Source: Rhizobium herbae (lineage in GTDB: Bacteria > Pseudomonadota > Alphaproteobacteria > Rhizobiales > Rhizobiaceae). Taken from it: DNA of 64,000 nucleotides. Below are positions 33,469-42,974 of the stretch, one piece after another. The stretch spans positions 1,054,001-1,118,000 of the forward strand of contig NZ_JAEUAO010000002.1 in NCBI RefSeq assembly GCF_019511375.1, in the 5' to 3' direction. Below the pieces are notes generated by a model that did no database searches, had not been told where the DNA came from, and saw nothing but the letters and a program-made list of their open reading frames with translations. Position 1 is the stretch's first letter, and every line of letters begins with the position of its first letter. The position numbers and the translations under genes were made by a program.

Positions 33469-33478
33469 AGGAGAGCAC

Positions 33479-34099
33479 ATGCGCAAGGGCGAGGAGACGC
33501 GTACCCGCATCCTTGATGTGGCTGAGGCCGCGGTTTTGCAGAAGGGCTTCGGCGGCACGTCGATCGAGGAACTGATCGCCGAGACCGGCATCACCAAGAG
33601 CGGTTTCTTCTACCATTTCCGCGACAAGAACGAGCTCGCCAAGGCGCTGCTGAACCGCTACATCGAAAACGACGAGCGGATCTACGACGAAATCTTTAGC
33701 CGCGCGCGCGACCTGATGGACGATCCGCTGCAATCCTTTCTCCTCGGGCTGAAGCTTTTGTCGGAATTGTTGTCCGACCTGCCTAACGGCCATCCGGGCT
33801 GCCTGGTTGCGACCATCTGCTATTACGAGCGGCTCTTCGACAGGGAAATTCAGGAGATCAACCGCCAGGCGGCGTTGACCTGGAGGCGCCGCTTCCGCGG
33901 CATGTTCGATGAGATTTTCGCCGTCTACACGCCGCGCGAGCAGTTCGACGTGGACCAGCTCGCCGACATGGTCTCGACGGTGATCGAAGGCGGCATCGTG
34001 CTGTCGAAGGCACTGAAGGAGCCGCAAAGCCTACCGGGCCAGATTCTCGTGTTCCGCAGCTTCGTGAAATTGCTGTTCCAGCCGGGCCAGCACGCGTGA
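33479..34099 (+). CDS. TetR/AcrR-family transcriptional regulator
   Basis: The 206-residue protein has the N-terminal TetR helix-turn-helix (GTSIEELIAETGITKSGFFYHF, about residues 25-46) and a helical C-terminal ligand domain. The KSGFFYHF recognition helix is typical. Divergent from the homocysteine methyltransferase gene, with a candidate palindromic operator just ahead of its own start, which suggests it represses both. Convergent with the cyclase at 34123-35880. Confidence 0.92.
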   Translation: MRKGEETRTRILDVAEAAVLQKGFGGTSIEELIAETGITKSGFFYHFRDKNELAKALLNRYIENDERIYDEIFSRARDLMDDPLQSFLLGLKLLSELLSDLPNGHPGCLVATICYYERLFDREIQEINRQAALTWRRRFRGMFDEIFAVYTPREQFDVDQLADMVSTVIEGGIVLSKALKEPQSLPGQILVFRSFVKLLFQPGQHA

Positions 34100-34122
34100 G
34101 AGGGCTCGTGTGACGTGAGCCG

Positions 34123-35880
34123 TCACGGTGGCAGGCCTGCATTTCGCAGGCCATCGGCCCACCGCGCTCTATCCTCCGGTCGCCGGATCGGGAAGAGATC
34201 GCTGAGACTCGACAGGCGGAAGTCGGGATCGAGCTGACGCAATCGCGTCATCGCCTCCGCTGCCTCCTCAGCTTGTCCGGCCAGCGCATGGCTTGCTGCA
34301 GCGACGCAGGTTGCGATGAAGTGGACCGGCTGCTCGCGAATGGCCGCGCGTGCCCACGCCGACGCGTCGTCATATCGGCCGGCAAAGAAGTAGGCGGCGG
34401 CCATTGCGGCTTGCGCATTGAACATCTGGGGGTCCTGCGGGTTCAGGCGCATGGCCCGCGCGAGATGATCGAGTGCCACCTCCGGTTCGCCACGCCAAAT
34501 CCCGGCCCAACCGCTGAACAGCCATGTTGGGGCCCAATTGGGATTGAGTGCAAGAGCACGCTGCAACAAGTCAGCGCCATGGTCGAGTGCGCCGAGAACA
34601 TAGGTAAAGGCGATGCCGGCGGTGGAGAGCGCCACTGCGTCATCCTTGCCCAAAGCCGCGGCCCGGCGGGCCAGCCGCTCGGTCTCGGCAGTCTCGTGCG
34701 CGCGGTCGACCATCCAGCCACTTGCCTTGCGCTGCGAATAGCAGCGGGCCGCCATGCCGTAGGCTGCGGCAAATTCCGGGTCGAGCTCGATGGCGCGGTA
34801 AAACAGCCGCAGAGCCTCGTTGTTGGCCTCGCGGCTCCAGCGATGCAGGGCTGCCATGCCGCGCAGGAAGTAATCATAGGCGTCGAGATTCTCGGTGGGC
34901 TTGCGCTTGGCCCGCTCGATTTCAGCCTGCTCGAGTTTCGGGCCGATGGCGCCGACCACGTTTGCGGTTACATGGTCCTGAAGCTCGAAAATGTCTTCAA
35001 TCCCCCCCTCGAAGCGATCCGCCCAAATGTGCATGCCCGTGGCGGCCTCGACAAGTTCGGCAGAGATGCGCACCCGGTTGGCCGCCCTGCGCACGCTGCC
35101 CTCGAGCACATAGCGCACGCCCAATTCGCGCCCGACGTGCTTCACGTCGACGGCACGCCCCTTGTAGGTGAAGCTGGAATTGCGCGCGATGACGAAGAGC
35201 CAACGAATGCGCGACAGGCCGATGATGATCTCTTCGACGATGCCGTCGCCGAAATAGTCCTGTGCCGGATCGCTGCTCATGTTGCCAAACGGCAGTACGG
35301 CGATCGATGGCCGGTCCGGCAGCGCGAGCACGGGCGCTCGCGACGGCATGATCTGATCGAGATACGCCCGGTAGGTTCGCAGCGGGCGCGCGATATTCTT
35401 GAGGTGCTGCACCCCCATATCGACAAAGTTGAGATCGACCTTGCCGTCGATCTGTCGGTGCACGTCTTCCGAGATACAGATGCCGCCGGCTTCGGAAATC
35501 TCCTCCAGCCGGGCCGCCACATTGACACCGTCGCCCAGGATGTCGTCGCCCTCGATCAGGACGTCGCCGAGATTGATGCCGACACGAAACAGCATCCGCT
35601 GATCGGCGGGCGCCACGGCATTTCGCTCGGCCATCAACCTCTGGATGGCGGCTGCGCACGAGACCGCGGCGACGACTGACGGAAACTCCAATAACACGCC
35701 GTCGCCGATGGTCTTTACGATCCGACCGCCGTGTTCCGTGATGATCGGCGACATAGCCTCCCGGTGGACGCGCAGCGCACGCGCCGTCCCGGCTTCATCG
35801 GCTCCCATCAGCCGGCTGAAGCCCATGACGTCGGCAGCCATAATAGCCGCCAACCTGCGTTCCACCTGGGGCTCACCCAC
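34123..35880 (-). CDS. Class III adenylate cyclase with TolB-like and TPR regions
   Basis: The 585-residue protein starts with a class III nucleotide cyclase domain (about 8-170): AADVMGFSRLMGADEAGT holds the first metal-binding Asp, and TIGDGVLLEF and GDDILGDGVNVAARLE hold the later catalytic motifs. A middle region (SIAVLPFGNMSSDPAQDYFGD, about 190-320) matches the TolB-like/FlgO-type domain often fused to cyclases, and the C-terminus is a TPR array (RAIELDPEFAAAYGMAARCY and similar). This architecture is common and multiplied in rhizobia. It should make cAMP from ATP in the cytoplasm. The start is a GTG at 35880; no in-frame ATG lies nearby upstream. Confidence 0.92.
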   Translation of the reverse strand: MGEPQVERRLAAIMAADVMGFSRLMGADEAGTARALRVHREAMSPIITEHGGRIVKTIGDGVLLEFPSVVAAVSCAAAIQRLMAERNAVAPADQRMLFRVGINLGDVLIEGDDILGDGVNVAARLEEISEAGGICISEDVHRQIDGKVDLNFVDMGVQHLKNIARPLRTYRAYLDQIMPSRAPVLALPDRPSIAVLPFGNMSSDPAQDYFGDGIVEEIIIGLSRIRWLFVIARNSSFTYKGRAVDVKHVGRELGVRYVLEGSVRRAANRVRISAELVEAATGMHIWADRFEGGIEDIFELQDHVTANVVGAIGPKLEQAEIERAKRKPTENLDAYDYFLRGMAALHRWSREANNEALRLFYRAIELDPEFAAAYGMAARCYSQRKASGWMVDRAHETAETERLARRAAALGKDDAVALSTAGIAFTYVLGALDHGADLLQRALALNPNWAPTWLFSGWAGIWRGEPEVALDHLARAMRLNPQDPQMFNAQAAMAAAYFFAGRYDDASAWARAAIREQPVHFIATCVAAASHALAGQAEEAAEAMTRLRQLDPDFRLSSLSDLFPIRRPEDRARWADGLRNAGLPP

Positions 35881-36036
35881 GTACCCGTGCTTCCCATCTG
35901 GTTCTAAAGCCAGACTATAGCACGAGCGCTCGGCTTAATTCATTAGGTGTGTCGAAAATAATCCGCAGGCGGTGGGGCGAAGCGGCCGTCATCGTTGATG
36001 CCGGCGCCAATTCGCGTGGCCAGCACGCGTGAAGGC

Positions 36037-36558
36037 TCAGCCGGCCTCCATCTCCGCGGCAAGCTCTGCCAATTTGCGCACGGTATTGAGATTGCGCGAT
36101 GTCGCAGGCATCAGCGCTGGCAGCTTCAGTTTCGAGCGGCCCGAGCCGTTCGGATAATGCACGTAGATCTCGTGGCCGGCGACATGCACCTCCTCGCCGT
36201 CGGGCGCGACGAGATTGTCGAGCGCATCGGCAGGCGCTTTCTCCGGCAGGAAGTTGACCATCAGGTAGTTCGGCTTGGCGTCAGGGAAGGGATTGTTCTT
36301 GGCGATCTTTTCCAGTTGGCTGCGGCTGCGCACCATCACACCCGGCGCCTTGCCCATCATCTCGGCGAGTGCCATATCCAGAACTTTCGCGGCATTAGCG
36401 GCGGCGAGGTCCGAGCGGAACAGCACATTGCCGCTCTGGATATAGGTTTTCACGTCCGAGAAGCCGGCCTTCTCACAGACCGCCTTGAGGTCGGCCATGG
36501 CAAGCTTGCCGGTTCCGCCGACATTGATGGCGCGCAGAAGAGCGATATGGACGGGCAT
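36037..36558 (-). CDS. DUF1697 domain protein
   Basis: The 173-residue protein has the DUF1697 signature: IALLRAINVGGTGKLAMADL at about 4-23 and KTYIQSGNVLF at about 38-48, then RSRSQLEKIAKNNPF. Function is unknown. GGGAGGAA precedes the ATG at 36558. It lies 63 bases downstream of the oligopeptidase B gene on the same strand, so the two could share a transcript. Confidence 0.9.
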   Translation of the reverse strand: MPVHIALLRAINVGGTGKLAMADLKAVCEKAGFSDVKTYIQSGNVLFRSDLAAANAAKVLDMALAEMMGKAPGVMVRSRSQLEKIAKNNPFPDAKPNYLMVNFLPEKAPADALDNLVAPDGEEVHVAGHEIYVHYPNGSGRSKLKLPALMPATSRNLNTVRKLAELAAEMEAG

Positions 36559-36622
36559 GGTTCCTCCCGGAGTTGGGTGTGCAGGGGTGTCGGGTCGTGC
36601 GCGGCGGCCGCCCTTCGCCCCC

Positions 36623-38716
36623 TCACATCTTCCCCGCCACCTTGATCGCGAACGCATATTCGAAGGCGATCTCCTCCAGCCGCTGGAAGCGCCCCGAGGC
36701 GCCGCCGTGGCCGGCGTCCATATTGGTCTTCATCAGGATCGGCTCGGAGCCGGTGGTCTTCTCGCGCAGCTTGGCCACCCATTTGGCTGGTTCCCAATAG
36801 GTGACGCGCGGGTCGGTGAGGCCGCCGAGCGCCAGGATGGCCGGGTAGGGCTTTTCCGCAACGTTGTCATAGGGGCTGTAGGCTGCCATGCGCTCGTAGG
36901 CTGCCCTGCTCTCGATCGGGTTGCCCCATTCCGGCCATTCCGGCGGGGTGAGCGGCAGCGTGTCGTCGAGCATGGTGTTCAAGACATCGACGAAGGGGAC
37001 GGCGGCGATGATGCCCTTGAACTTCTCCGGCGCCATGTTGGCGATCGCGCCCATCAGCATGCCGCCGGCCGAACCGCCCTCGGCGACGATGTTTGGGTAA
37101 GAGGTGAACTTCTGTTGATTCAAATAGTCGGCCGCCGCGATGAAGTCATTGAAAGTATTGGTCTTCTTCTCCATCTTGCCGTCTTCGTACCACTGGAAGC
37201 CCTTGTCCTTGCCGCCGCGGATATGGGCGATGGCATAGACGAAGCCGCGGTCGGCGAGCGACAGGCAGTTGGTGTTGAAACCGGCCGGAATGCTGATGCC
37301 ATAGGCGCCGTAGCCGTAGAGCAGGCAGGGGGCCGAGCCGTCGAGCGGCGTATCCTTGCGATAGAGCAGGGTCACGGGCACCTCCGCACCATCCCAGGAT
37401 GGCGCCATGACGCGGCGGGTGACGTAGTCGTCGATATTGTGGCCGGAGGGCACTTCCTGCGTCTTCAGGAGCGTGCGCTCGCGCGTCGCCATGTCGTAGT
37501 CGTAGAGCTGGCTCGGCGTCGTCATCGACGAATAGGAGAAGCGGATGACGTCGGTGTCGTATTCGCCGGCACCGGAGAGGCCAAGCGAGTAGGCTTCCTC
37601 GGCAAAGGCGATCGCGTGTTCCTCGCCGCTCCTGCGGTCGCGGATCTTGATCTGCGGCAGGCCGTTTTCCCGCTCCAGCCAGACGAGATGGCGGGCAAAG
37701 GCCATGTGGCTGATGATCAGCCGGCCCGGCGTGTGCGGCACGACGTCGGTCCAGTTTTCGCGGCCCGGTTTGTCAACCGGCGTCTGCATGATCTTGAAAT
37801 CCTTGGCGCCGTCGGCATTGGTCAGGATGTAGAAGACATCGCCGCCCTCGGTCATGGAATATTCGAGCCCCGTTTCGCGCGCCGAGACCATTTGCGGCGT
37901 CGCGTTGAGGTCGCTCGTCGGGATCAGCAGATATTCGCTGGTCTCGTGGTCGTGGATGTCGATGTAAATGAAGTCGTCGAGCATCGAACCGCCAACGCCC
38001 ATGAAGAAACCCGGATCCTCCTCCTCGTAGACCAGCCGGTCGTCGCTCTGCGGCGTGCCGACGATGTGGTGGAAGATTTTTGAAGGCCGGTGGTTGTCGT
38101 CGAGCACGGTGTAGAAGAAGCTCTTGCCGTCCGGCGCCCAGGCGCCGCCGCCGCCGGTGTTTTCGATGATGTCTTCAAGGTCCTCGCCGGTTGAGAGATC
38201 ACGGACGCGCAGCGTGTAATATTCCGAACCCTTGTCGTCATAGCCCCAGAGGCCGCGGCTGTGGTCGCTCGTGTGGTCGATGCCGGCAAGCCGGAAATAG
38301 GCCTTGCCGGCGCCTTCCTTGTCGCCGTCGAGCAGAACGGTGCGTGCGCCGCCATCGCGGGGGATGCGGAAATAACGCGGCTGTTCGCCGCCGGTGACGA
38401 AGAAGGTGCCGTAGGCGAAAGGCCCGTCCTTCACCGGCACGGAACTGTCATCTTCCTTGATGCGGCCCTTCATCTCGGCAAACAACTGCTTCTGCAGCGC
38501 CTCGGTATCGGCCATCGCCGCCTTCATGTAGGCGTTCTCGGCTTCCAGGTGCTTGCGGATTTCCGGATCGAGGATCGATGGATCCTTGAACATCGCCTGC
38601 CAGTTGTCGGCACGCAGCCAGGCATAGTCGTCCGTCCGGGTGATGCCATGGCGGGTATCGGTCACCGGCTTTTTCGGAGCGACGGGAGCAGCGGGCAGGT
38701 GGTTGAATATGGACAA
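36623..38716 (-). CDS. ptrB: Oligopeptidase B (S9A prolyl oligopeptidase family)
   Basis: The 697-residue cytoplasmic serine peptidase should cleave peptides after basic residues. The N-terminal ~400 residues form the beta-propeller cap; the C-terminal alpha/beta-hydrolase domain has Ser549 in GGSAGGML, the acid in GGLTDPRV and the histidine in GHGGASGR. YGYGAYGISIP and IRGGKDKG are further family motifs. The start is a TTG at 38716 with GGAG seven bases upstream; no in-frame ATG is near, so the TTG is probably genuine. Length is normal for PtrB. Confidence 0.94.
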   Translation of the reverse strand: MSIFNHLPAAPVAPKKPVTDTRHGITRTDDYAWLRADNWQAMFKDPSILDPEIRKHLEAENAYMKAAMADTEALQKQLFAEMKGRIKEDDSSVPVKDGPFAYGTFFVTGGEQPRYFRIPRDGGARTVLLDGDKEGAGKAYFRLAGIDHTSDHSRGLWGYDDKGSEYYTLRVRDLSTGEDLEDIIENTGGGGAWAPDGKSFFYTVLDDNHRPSKIFHHIVGTPQSDDRLVYEEEDPGFFMGVGGSMLDDFIYIDIHDHETSEYLLIPTSDLNATPQMVSARETGLEYSMTEGGDVFYILTNADGAKDFKIMQTPVDKPGRENWTDVVPHTPGRLIISHMAFARHLVWLERENGLPQIKIRDRRSGEEHAIAFAEEAYSLGLSGAGEYDTDVIRFSYSSMTTPSQLYDYDMATRERTLLKTQEVPSGHNIDDYVTRRVMAPSWDGAEVPVTLLYRKDTPLDGSAPCLLYGYGAYGISIPAGFNTNCLSLADRGFVYAIAHIRGGKDKGFQWYEDGKMEKKTNTFNDFIAAADYLNQQKFTSYPNIVAEGGSAGGMLMGAIANMAPEKFKGIIAAVPFVDVLNTMLDDTLPLTPPEWPEWGNPIESRAAYERMAAYSPYDNVAEKPYPAILALGGLTDPRVTYWEPAKWVAKLREKTTGSEPILMKTNMDAGHGGASGRFQRLEEIAFEYAFAIKVAGKM

Positions 38717-39194
38717 GGATGACTCCGGGAAAAATGCGAGGGGTGTAGACCGGAGATAGAGGCCGGGTGCCCAAGGTTCAAGGAAAAAGCTCGCGCGATA
38801 GCGCAGACAGCCCGAACAAAGTCGCGCGTCGCCCGTTGCGGGAGGTCGTGTTTATCACGCATGTGGCCTTTTCACCCCCCTCTGCCCTGCCGGCATCTCC
38901 CCCTCAAGGGGGGAGATTGGCGTGGGCTGGCCTCTTGCGCCCGATCTCCCCCCTTGAGGGGGGAGATGTCACGAAGTGACAGAGGGGGTATTCCCAAGAT
39001 TGTCGTATATTGTGACCGTTCCGGTCGGCCGGCCAGCGGCTCACATAGAAGAGCTTTAACCGTACGTTAGCGCAATTCCTTCAGATTGCACCGCAGCGCG
39101 CGATGTTCCCTTTCTGCGCCCTGCCAGAGGCATCATGCCTTGACCCCCCATTTTCGTTCAGCTTGCGGGAAATCGCTCCCGCCGGAGTTTCGTC
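38717..39194. other. Intergenic region between ptrB and the chemoreceptor gene
   Basis: This 478-base divergent interval contains a family B palindromic repeat (38872-38990) and, between it and the chemoreceptor start, about 200 bases with AT-richer patches (GTATATTGTGACCG, AAGAGCTTTAACCG) that presumably hold the receptor promoter. No RNA gene or convincing small protein was seen. Confidence 0.5.
38872..38990. repeat. Intergenic palindromic repeat, family B copy 2 (inverted)
   Basis: CTCCCCCTCAAGGGGGGAGA and CTCCCCCCTTGAGGGGGGAG flank a GGCGTGGGCTGGCCTC centre, which is the reverse complement of the centre of the copy at 12742-12862. Its right end, GTCACGAAGTGACAGAGGGG, matches the inverted left end of that copy. 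The long arms can form a strong cruciform or hairpin. Confidence 0.87.
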
Positions 39195-41114
39195 ATGACG
39201 TTTCGCAATCTCTCCATTCTCCAGAAGATCGGCCTTGTCGTGTTCGTCATGGGGCTCTCTTCGCTGGTCATCGCCTTTGTCGGAGCGCGGGGGATTTCGG
39301 CGCTCGAATCGGCGATCGTATCGGTTGGCTACAAGGAGGAAGTCGCTCGCGAGGCGATGGACCTGCGCGTCGACATCATCGCCATCAGCCGCATGACCTA
39401 CCAGCTTGCCGCCCAGCCGGAAAAGGCGGCCGATTTCCGCGCGGAAACCGAAAAGCGCGCCAAGGAAATGCTCGAGCGCCTGCCGAAGATCGAAGCGGCA
39501 GCCGATGCAACGGAACTCAAGCAACTGCAGACGATCCGCGCGACGCTCGAGACCTATTTTGGCGAAATCCGCGCCATGGTCGATGTCGCCGAGAAGAACG
39601 GCAAGGACGCAGCCGCGATCAAGGCCGGCCTCGACAAGGCGCTCGCCGCGCAGAAGACCGTCACCAGCGCCGTCAAGGAATACAGCACCTATTCGGGCGG
39701 GGCGCTTGCGACTGCCCGCGCCGACGCCCTTCAGTCCTCGTCGCTGGCATTGGTTATCGCCATCGCATCGGCCGCAGCCTGCATCGTGCTCGGCGCAGTG
39801 GCGAGCCTTCTCGTCGCGCGCCGGGGGATTGCTGCACCGGTTCGCGCTCTGACGGCCGCCATGAGCCGCCTTGCCGAGGGCAACCTCGACAGCACCGGCA
39901 CGGACGCCGAACGCAGGGACGAGATCGGCGAAATGGCCCGTGCCGTCGAAGTGTTCCGCCGCAATGCGCTGGCGATGCGCGACATGAAGGCGCAGGAAGC
40001 GGCCCTCCATGCGCTGAGCAGCGATCTGCAATCGAGCATCAGCGCCGTCGTCGCGGCCGCCGTCGCCGGCGATTTCACCGGCCGCATCGGCAAGGATTAC
40101 CAGAACGACGATCTCAACCGCTTCGCCGGCAGCGTCAACGAACTGGTCGACAGCATCGACAGCGCCGTCGCGGAAGTGCGCCGCGTCATTGCCGCCCTTG
40201 CCGACGCCGATCTGTCGCAGAGCATGGAGGGCCAGTTCCAGGGCGCCTTCGCCGAGCTGCAGCAGAACGTCAATTCCACGATGGTGACGCTGCGCTCGAC
40301 CATGCAGAATGTGCGCGGTGCTGCCGGCACCATCAAGGAAAGCTCCGCCGAACTGAGCTCCGCCGCCAACGACCTCTCCAAGCGCACCGAGCAGCAGGCC
40401 GCCGCGCTCGAGGAAACCGCCGCCGCATTGGACGAGATCACCGCCACCGTCCGCGCCTCCTCCTTGCGCGCCAACGAAGCCCGCGACATGGTGCGGGAGA
40501 CGAAGGAGAGCGCCGGCAAGTCGGGCGCGATCGTCCGCGATGCCGTCAGCGCCATGAGCCGCATCGAGGGCTCGTCGAGCCGGATCAGCCAGATCATCGG
40601 CGTCATCGACGAGATCGCCTTCCAGACCAACCTGCTTGCCCTCAACGCCGGTGTCGAGGCGGCCCGCGCAGGCGAGGCTGGCCGCGGCTTCGCCGTCGTA
40701 GCCCAGGAAGTGCGCGAACTGGCGCAGCGCTCGGCCAATGCCGCCAAGGAGATCAAGACGCTGATCAGCGCGTCTGCCTCGGAAGTGGAAGGCGGCGTCT
40801 CGCTCGTCCGGGCGACAGGCGATGCGCTTCTGGAAATCGAGCAGCTCGTCCTGCGCGTCAACGACCACGTCGAAAGCATCGCCACGGCGGCGCGCGAACA
40901 GTCGACCGCGCTTGCCGAAATCAACACCTCCGTCAACCACATGGACCAGATGACGCAGAAGAACGCCGCCATGGTCGAGGAGACGACGGCTGCCAGCGAG
41001 ACGCTCGCCGAAGAAAGCCGTCAGCTCCAGACCCTGCTAGCCCGCTTCAATCTGGAGGAGCAGAGCCGCGTATCGCATTCACAACCGCAGCAACGCACCC
41101 GTTACGCGGCCTGA
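39195..41114 (+). CDS. Methyl-accepting chemotaxis protein
   Basis: The 639-residue chemoreceptor has a first membrane helix (about 12-34), a periplasmic helical sensor region to about residue 180, a second membrane helix (about 181-205), a HAMP domain ([20 protein letters not shown] onward), and a cytoplasmic signalling domain whose tip [20 protein letters not shown] binds CheA/CheW. It lacks the C-terminal NWETF-type tether, so adaptation would not need tethered CheR. The ligand is unknown; the periplasmic part is a simple helical bundle. A second HAMP-like segment may lie near residue 320-350. Alphaproteobacterial in style. Confidence 0.94.
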   Translation: MTFRNLSILQKIGLVVFVMGLSSLVIAFVGARGISALESAIVSVGYKEEVAREAMDLRVDIIAISRMTYQLAAQPEKAADFRAETEKRAKEMLERLPKIEAAADATELKQLQTIRATLETYFGEIRAMVDVAEKNGKDAAAIKAGLDKALAAQKTVTSAVKEYSTYSGGALATARADALQSSSLALVIAIASAAACIVLGAVASLLVARRGIAAPVRALTAAMSRLAEGNLDSTGTDAERRDEIGEMARAVEVFRRNALAMRDMKAQEAALHALSSDLQSSISAVVAAAVAGDFTGRIGKDYQNDDLNRFAGSVNELVDSIDSAVAEVRRVIAALADADLSQSMEGQFQGAFAELQQNVNSTMVTLRSTMQNVRGAAGTIKESSAELSSAANDLSKRTEQQAAALEETAAALDEITATVRASSLRANEARDMVRETKESAGKSGAIVRDAVSAMSRIEGSSSRISQIIGVIDEIAFQTNLLALNAGVEAARAGEAGRGFAVVAQEVRELAQRSANAAKEIKTLISASASEVEGGVSLVRATGDALLEIEQLVLRVNDHVESIATAAREQSTALAEINTSVNHMDQMTQKNAAMVEETTAASETLAEESRQLQTLLARFNLEEQSRVSHSQPQQRTRYAA

Positions 41115-41142
41115 GCGGCGGCGAGCAGGCAAACGGCAAGGG

Positions 41143-41172
41143 TGAGGGGAGGATGGCAACGTCCTCCCCTCA
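41143..41172 (+). terminator. Hairpin after the chemoreceptor gene
   Basis: TGAGGGGAGGA (41143-41153) and TCCTCCCCTCA (41162-41172) form a perfect 11-base stem with an eight-base loop, 28 bases after the chemoreceptor stop codon. The following TGCATTTGTG is only modestly T-rich, so it may be a terminator or an RNA-stabilising hairpin. Confidence 0.55.
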
Positions 41173-41298
41173 TGCATTTGTGTTGCCGCGCTGGGAAGGC
41201 GCCGGCCTCACAAACCGCCCGAAAGGTGGACCGGGCTGCGTCCAGGTCGTAGAATGAAACCTTCCTTGTGGGCTGAGGCTTCAGAGCAGGAGGCGCAT

Positions 41299-42123
41299 AT
41301 GGCTATATTCATGGACAGGCACGACTTTTCGGCAATCACCGCGGCCGACGCCGCCGAGGCGCACCGCAGGGATATCGAGATACAGGATCGGTATGGGGTC
41401 AAGTTCCTGACCTACTGGTTCGACCAGCAACGTGGAACCGTGTTTTGCCTCGTGGATGCGCCCGACGCGGAAACGGCCCAATGCGTGCACCGCGAGGCGC
41501 ATGGCTACATCGCCGGCGAGATTGTCGAGGTCGCGTTGTCGGCAGTCGAGGCGTTTCTCGGCCGGATACAGGACCCTGAGCGGGCCCCGGGGCAATCCTC
41601 GGGCGAAATGGATTGCGGCCATCGGGCAATCCTGTTCACCGACATCGTCGGCTCGACCGCAATGACGTCGCGGCTCGGCGACCGCATGGCGACCGAACTG
41701 GTCAGGGCGCATGATGCCATCGTGCGCAGATGTCTTGGCCATTCCTCGGGCCGCGAGGTGAAGCACACCGGCGACGGCATCATGGCGACGTTCGCCGCGA
41801 CATCCGCGGCTGTCGATTGCGCTGTGGCCATTCAGCAGGAATTCAAACGCTACAACCTCGGCAACTCTGAGCCCATTCATGTTCGCATCGGACTGGATTG
41901 CGGCGAGCCGATCGAGGACAGCCGCGACCTGTTCGGCTCCACCGTGCAGCTTGCCGCTCGATTGTGCGCTGCGGCCTCCAGCGACCAGATTCTGGTGTCG
42001 GAGAACATTTTTCGAGAGTACGGCACCGCCGATTTCTTCGGTCACGCGACCCGCCGGCGGCTGAAAGGATTTGCGAAGCCCGTGCTGGCCTTCCAATGCG
42101 ACTGGGCTGACGCGGGGGTTTAA
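41299..42123 (+). CDS. DUF4242 protein fused to a class III adenylate cyclase
   Basis: The 274-residue protein has an N-terminal DUF4242-like ferredoxin-fold domain (MAIFMDRHDFSAITAADAAE onward, about 1-90) and a C-terminal class III nucleotide cyclase domain (about 100-270). HRAILFTDIVGSTAMTSRLG holds the first metal Asp, KHTGDGIMATF the second, and DLFGSTVQLAARLC the later motif. DUF4242 proteins are annotated as nickel-binding or of unknown function, so this looks like a small cyclase with its own sensor. AGGAGG precedes the ATG at 41299. It differs in architecture from the TPR-cyclase at 34123. Confidence 0.88.
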   Translation: MAIFMDRHDFSAITAADAAEAHRRDIEIQDRYGVKFLTYWFDQQRGTVFCLVDAPDAETAQCVHREAHGYIAGEIVEVALSAVEAFLGRIQDPERAPGQSSGEMDCGHRAILFTDIVGSTAMTSRLGDRMATELVRAHDAIVRRCLGHSSGREVKHTGDGIMATFAATSAAVDCAVAIQQEFKRYNLGNSEPIHVRIGLDCGEPIEDSRDLFGSTVQLAARLCAAASSDQILVSENIFREYGTADFFGHATRRRLKGFAKPVLAFQCDWADAGV

Positions 42124-42270
42124 GACCGCCAGTCTCAGCCCGACGCCCCGGGGACGACGACCTGAAACTTTTTCACGAAAAATCTCGCCGGCATGTCGAT
42201 TGTGCCGGCACTCGTTCGTCGTAGGAAGAGGAAGGTCGATGTGGCCTCCGTCAACGAGAGGAGAAAGACG

Positions 42271-42693
42271 ATGCGTGTCATAGTCATGGTAAAGGCGACG
42301 AAGGAGAGCGAAGCGGGGATCATGCCCTCGACCGAGCTTATGGAGGCGATGGTCAAGTTCAACGAGGAACTGATCAATGCCGGCGTCATGCTGGCGGGCG
42401 AGGGGCTGCATCCCTCGTCGAAAGGCAAGCGTATCGCATTCGACGGTCCCAGCCGCACCGTGATCGACGGCCCCTTCGCCGAGACCCGTGAACTGGTCGC
42501 CGGCTTCTGGATCTGGGAAGTGAAGGACATGGCCGAAGCGGTGGAGTGGGCCAAGCGCTGCCCCAATCCGATGCCGGGCCCGAGCGAACTCGAGATCCGC
42601 CAGGTATTCGAGGCCGCCGACTTCGGCGATGCCCTGACGCCGGAACTCGCCGAGCAGGAGGAGCGTCAGCGCCAGAAGCTGGCCGGCCACTAG
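42271..42693 (+). CDS. YCII/DGPF-domain protein linked to ECF42 sigma factor
   Basis: The 140-residue protein belongs to the YCII-related (DGPF) family: MRVIVMVKATKESEAGIMPS at the start, and VIDGPFAETRELVAGFWIW, which contains the DGPF motif that names the group. Genes for these proteins are a known hallmark of ECF42 sigma factors. GAGAGGAGAAAG precedes the ATG at 42271. The sigma factor gene begins 280 bases downstream on the same strand after a RIME-like element. The biochemical role is unclear; the fold is dimeric ferredoxin-like. Confidence 0.9.
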   Translation: MRVIVMVKATKESEAGIMPSTELMEAMVKFNEELINAGVMLAGEGLHPSSKGKRIAFDGPSRTVIDGPFAETRELVAGFWIWEVKDMAEAVEWAKRCPNPMPGPSELEIRQVFEAADFGDALTPELAEQEERQRQKLAGH

Positions 42694-42705
42694 AGCCGGC
42701 GGCTT

Positions 42706-42836
42706 GCTCCCTCTTCTCCCCGGCGGGGAGAAGGTGGCCCGAAGGGCCGGATGAGGGGGCGGCTGGCGCCGAGAAAACCCCCTCATCGCCTCGCATACGC
42801 TCGGCACTTCTCCCCGCGGGGAAGAAGAGGGAGTTT
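42706..42836. repeat. RIME-like intergenic element, copy 4
   Basis: CTCTTCTCCCCGGCGGGGAG, GGCCGGATGAGGGGGCGGCT, CCCCCTCATCGCCTCGCATA and CACTTCTCCCCGCGGGGAAG succeed one another as in the 14826 copy. It lies between the DGPF gene and the sigma factor gene. Confidence 0.87.
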
Positions 42837-42974
42837 GGCGAAATCGTCTTCGCTCCATAGCCATAGCCCTAGGGCAGAGGGGGGTGAGACGGCCGCTGTC
42901 GCGTCGTGCGAGATCGAATCGACCTGTCGCCCTGCCGCTTGACGTGGCCCTTACACCTCCCGTAAGCGGGAAGC

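Noticed and set aside
33263-33478. SAM or SAH riboswitch upstream of the homocysteine S-methyltransferase gene
   Set aside because: I could not find the conserved core of any SAM-type riboswitch on the minus strand; a TetR-type control is more plausible.
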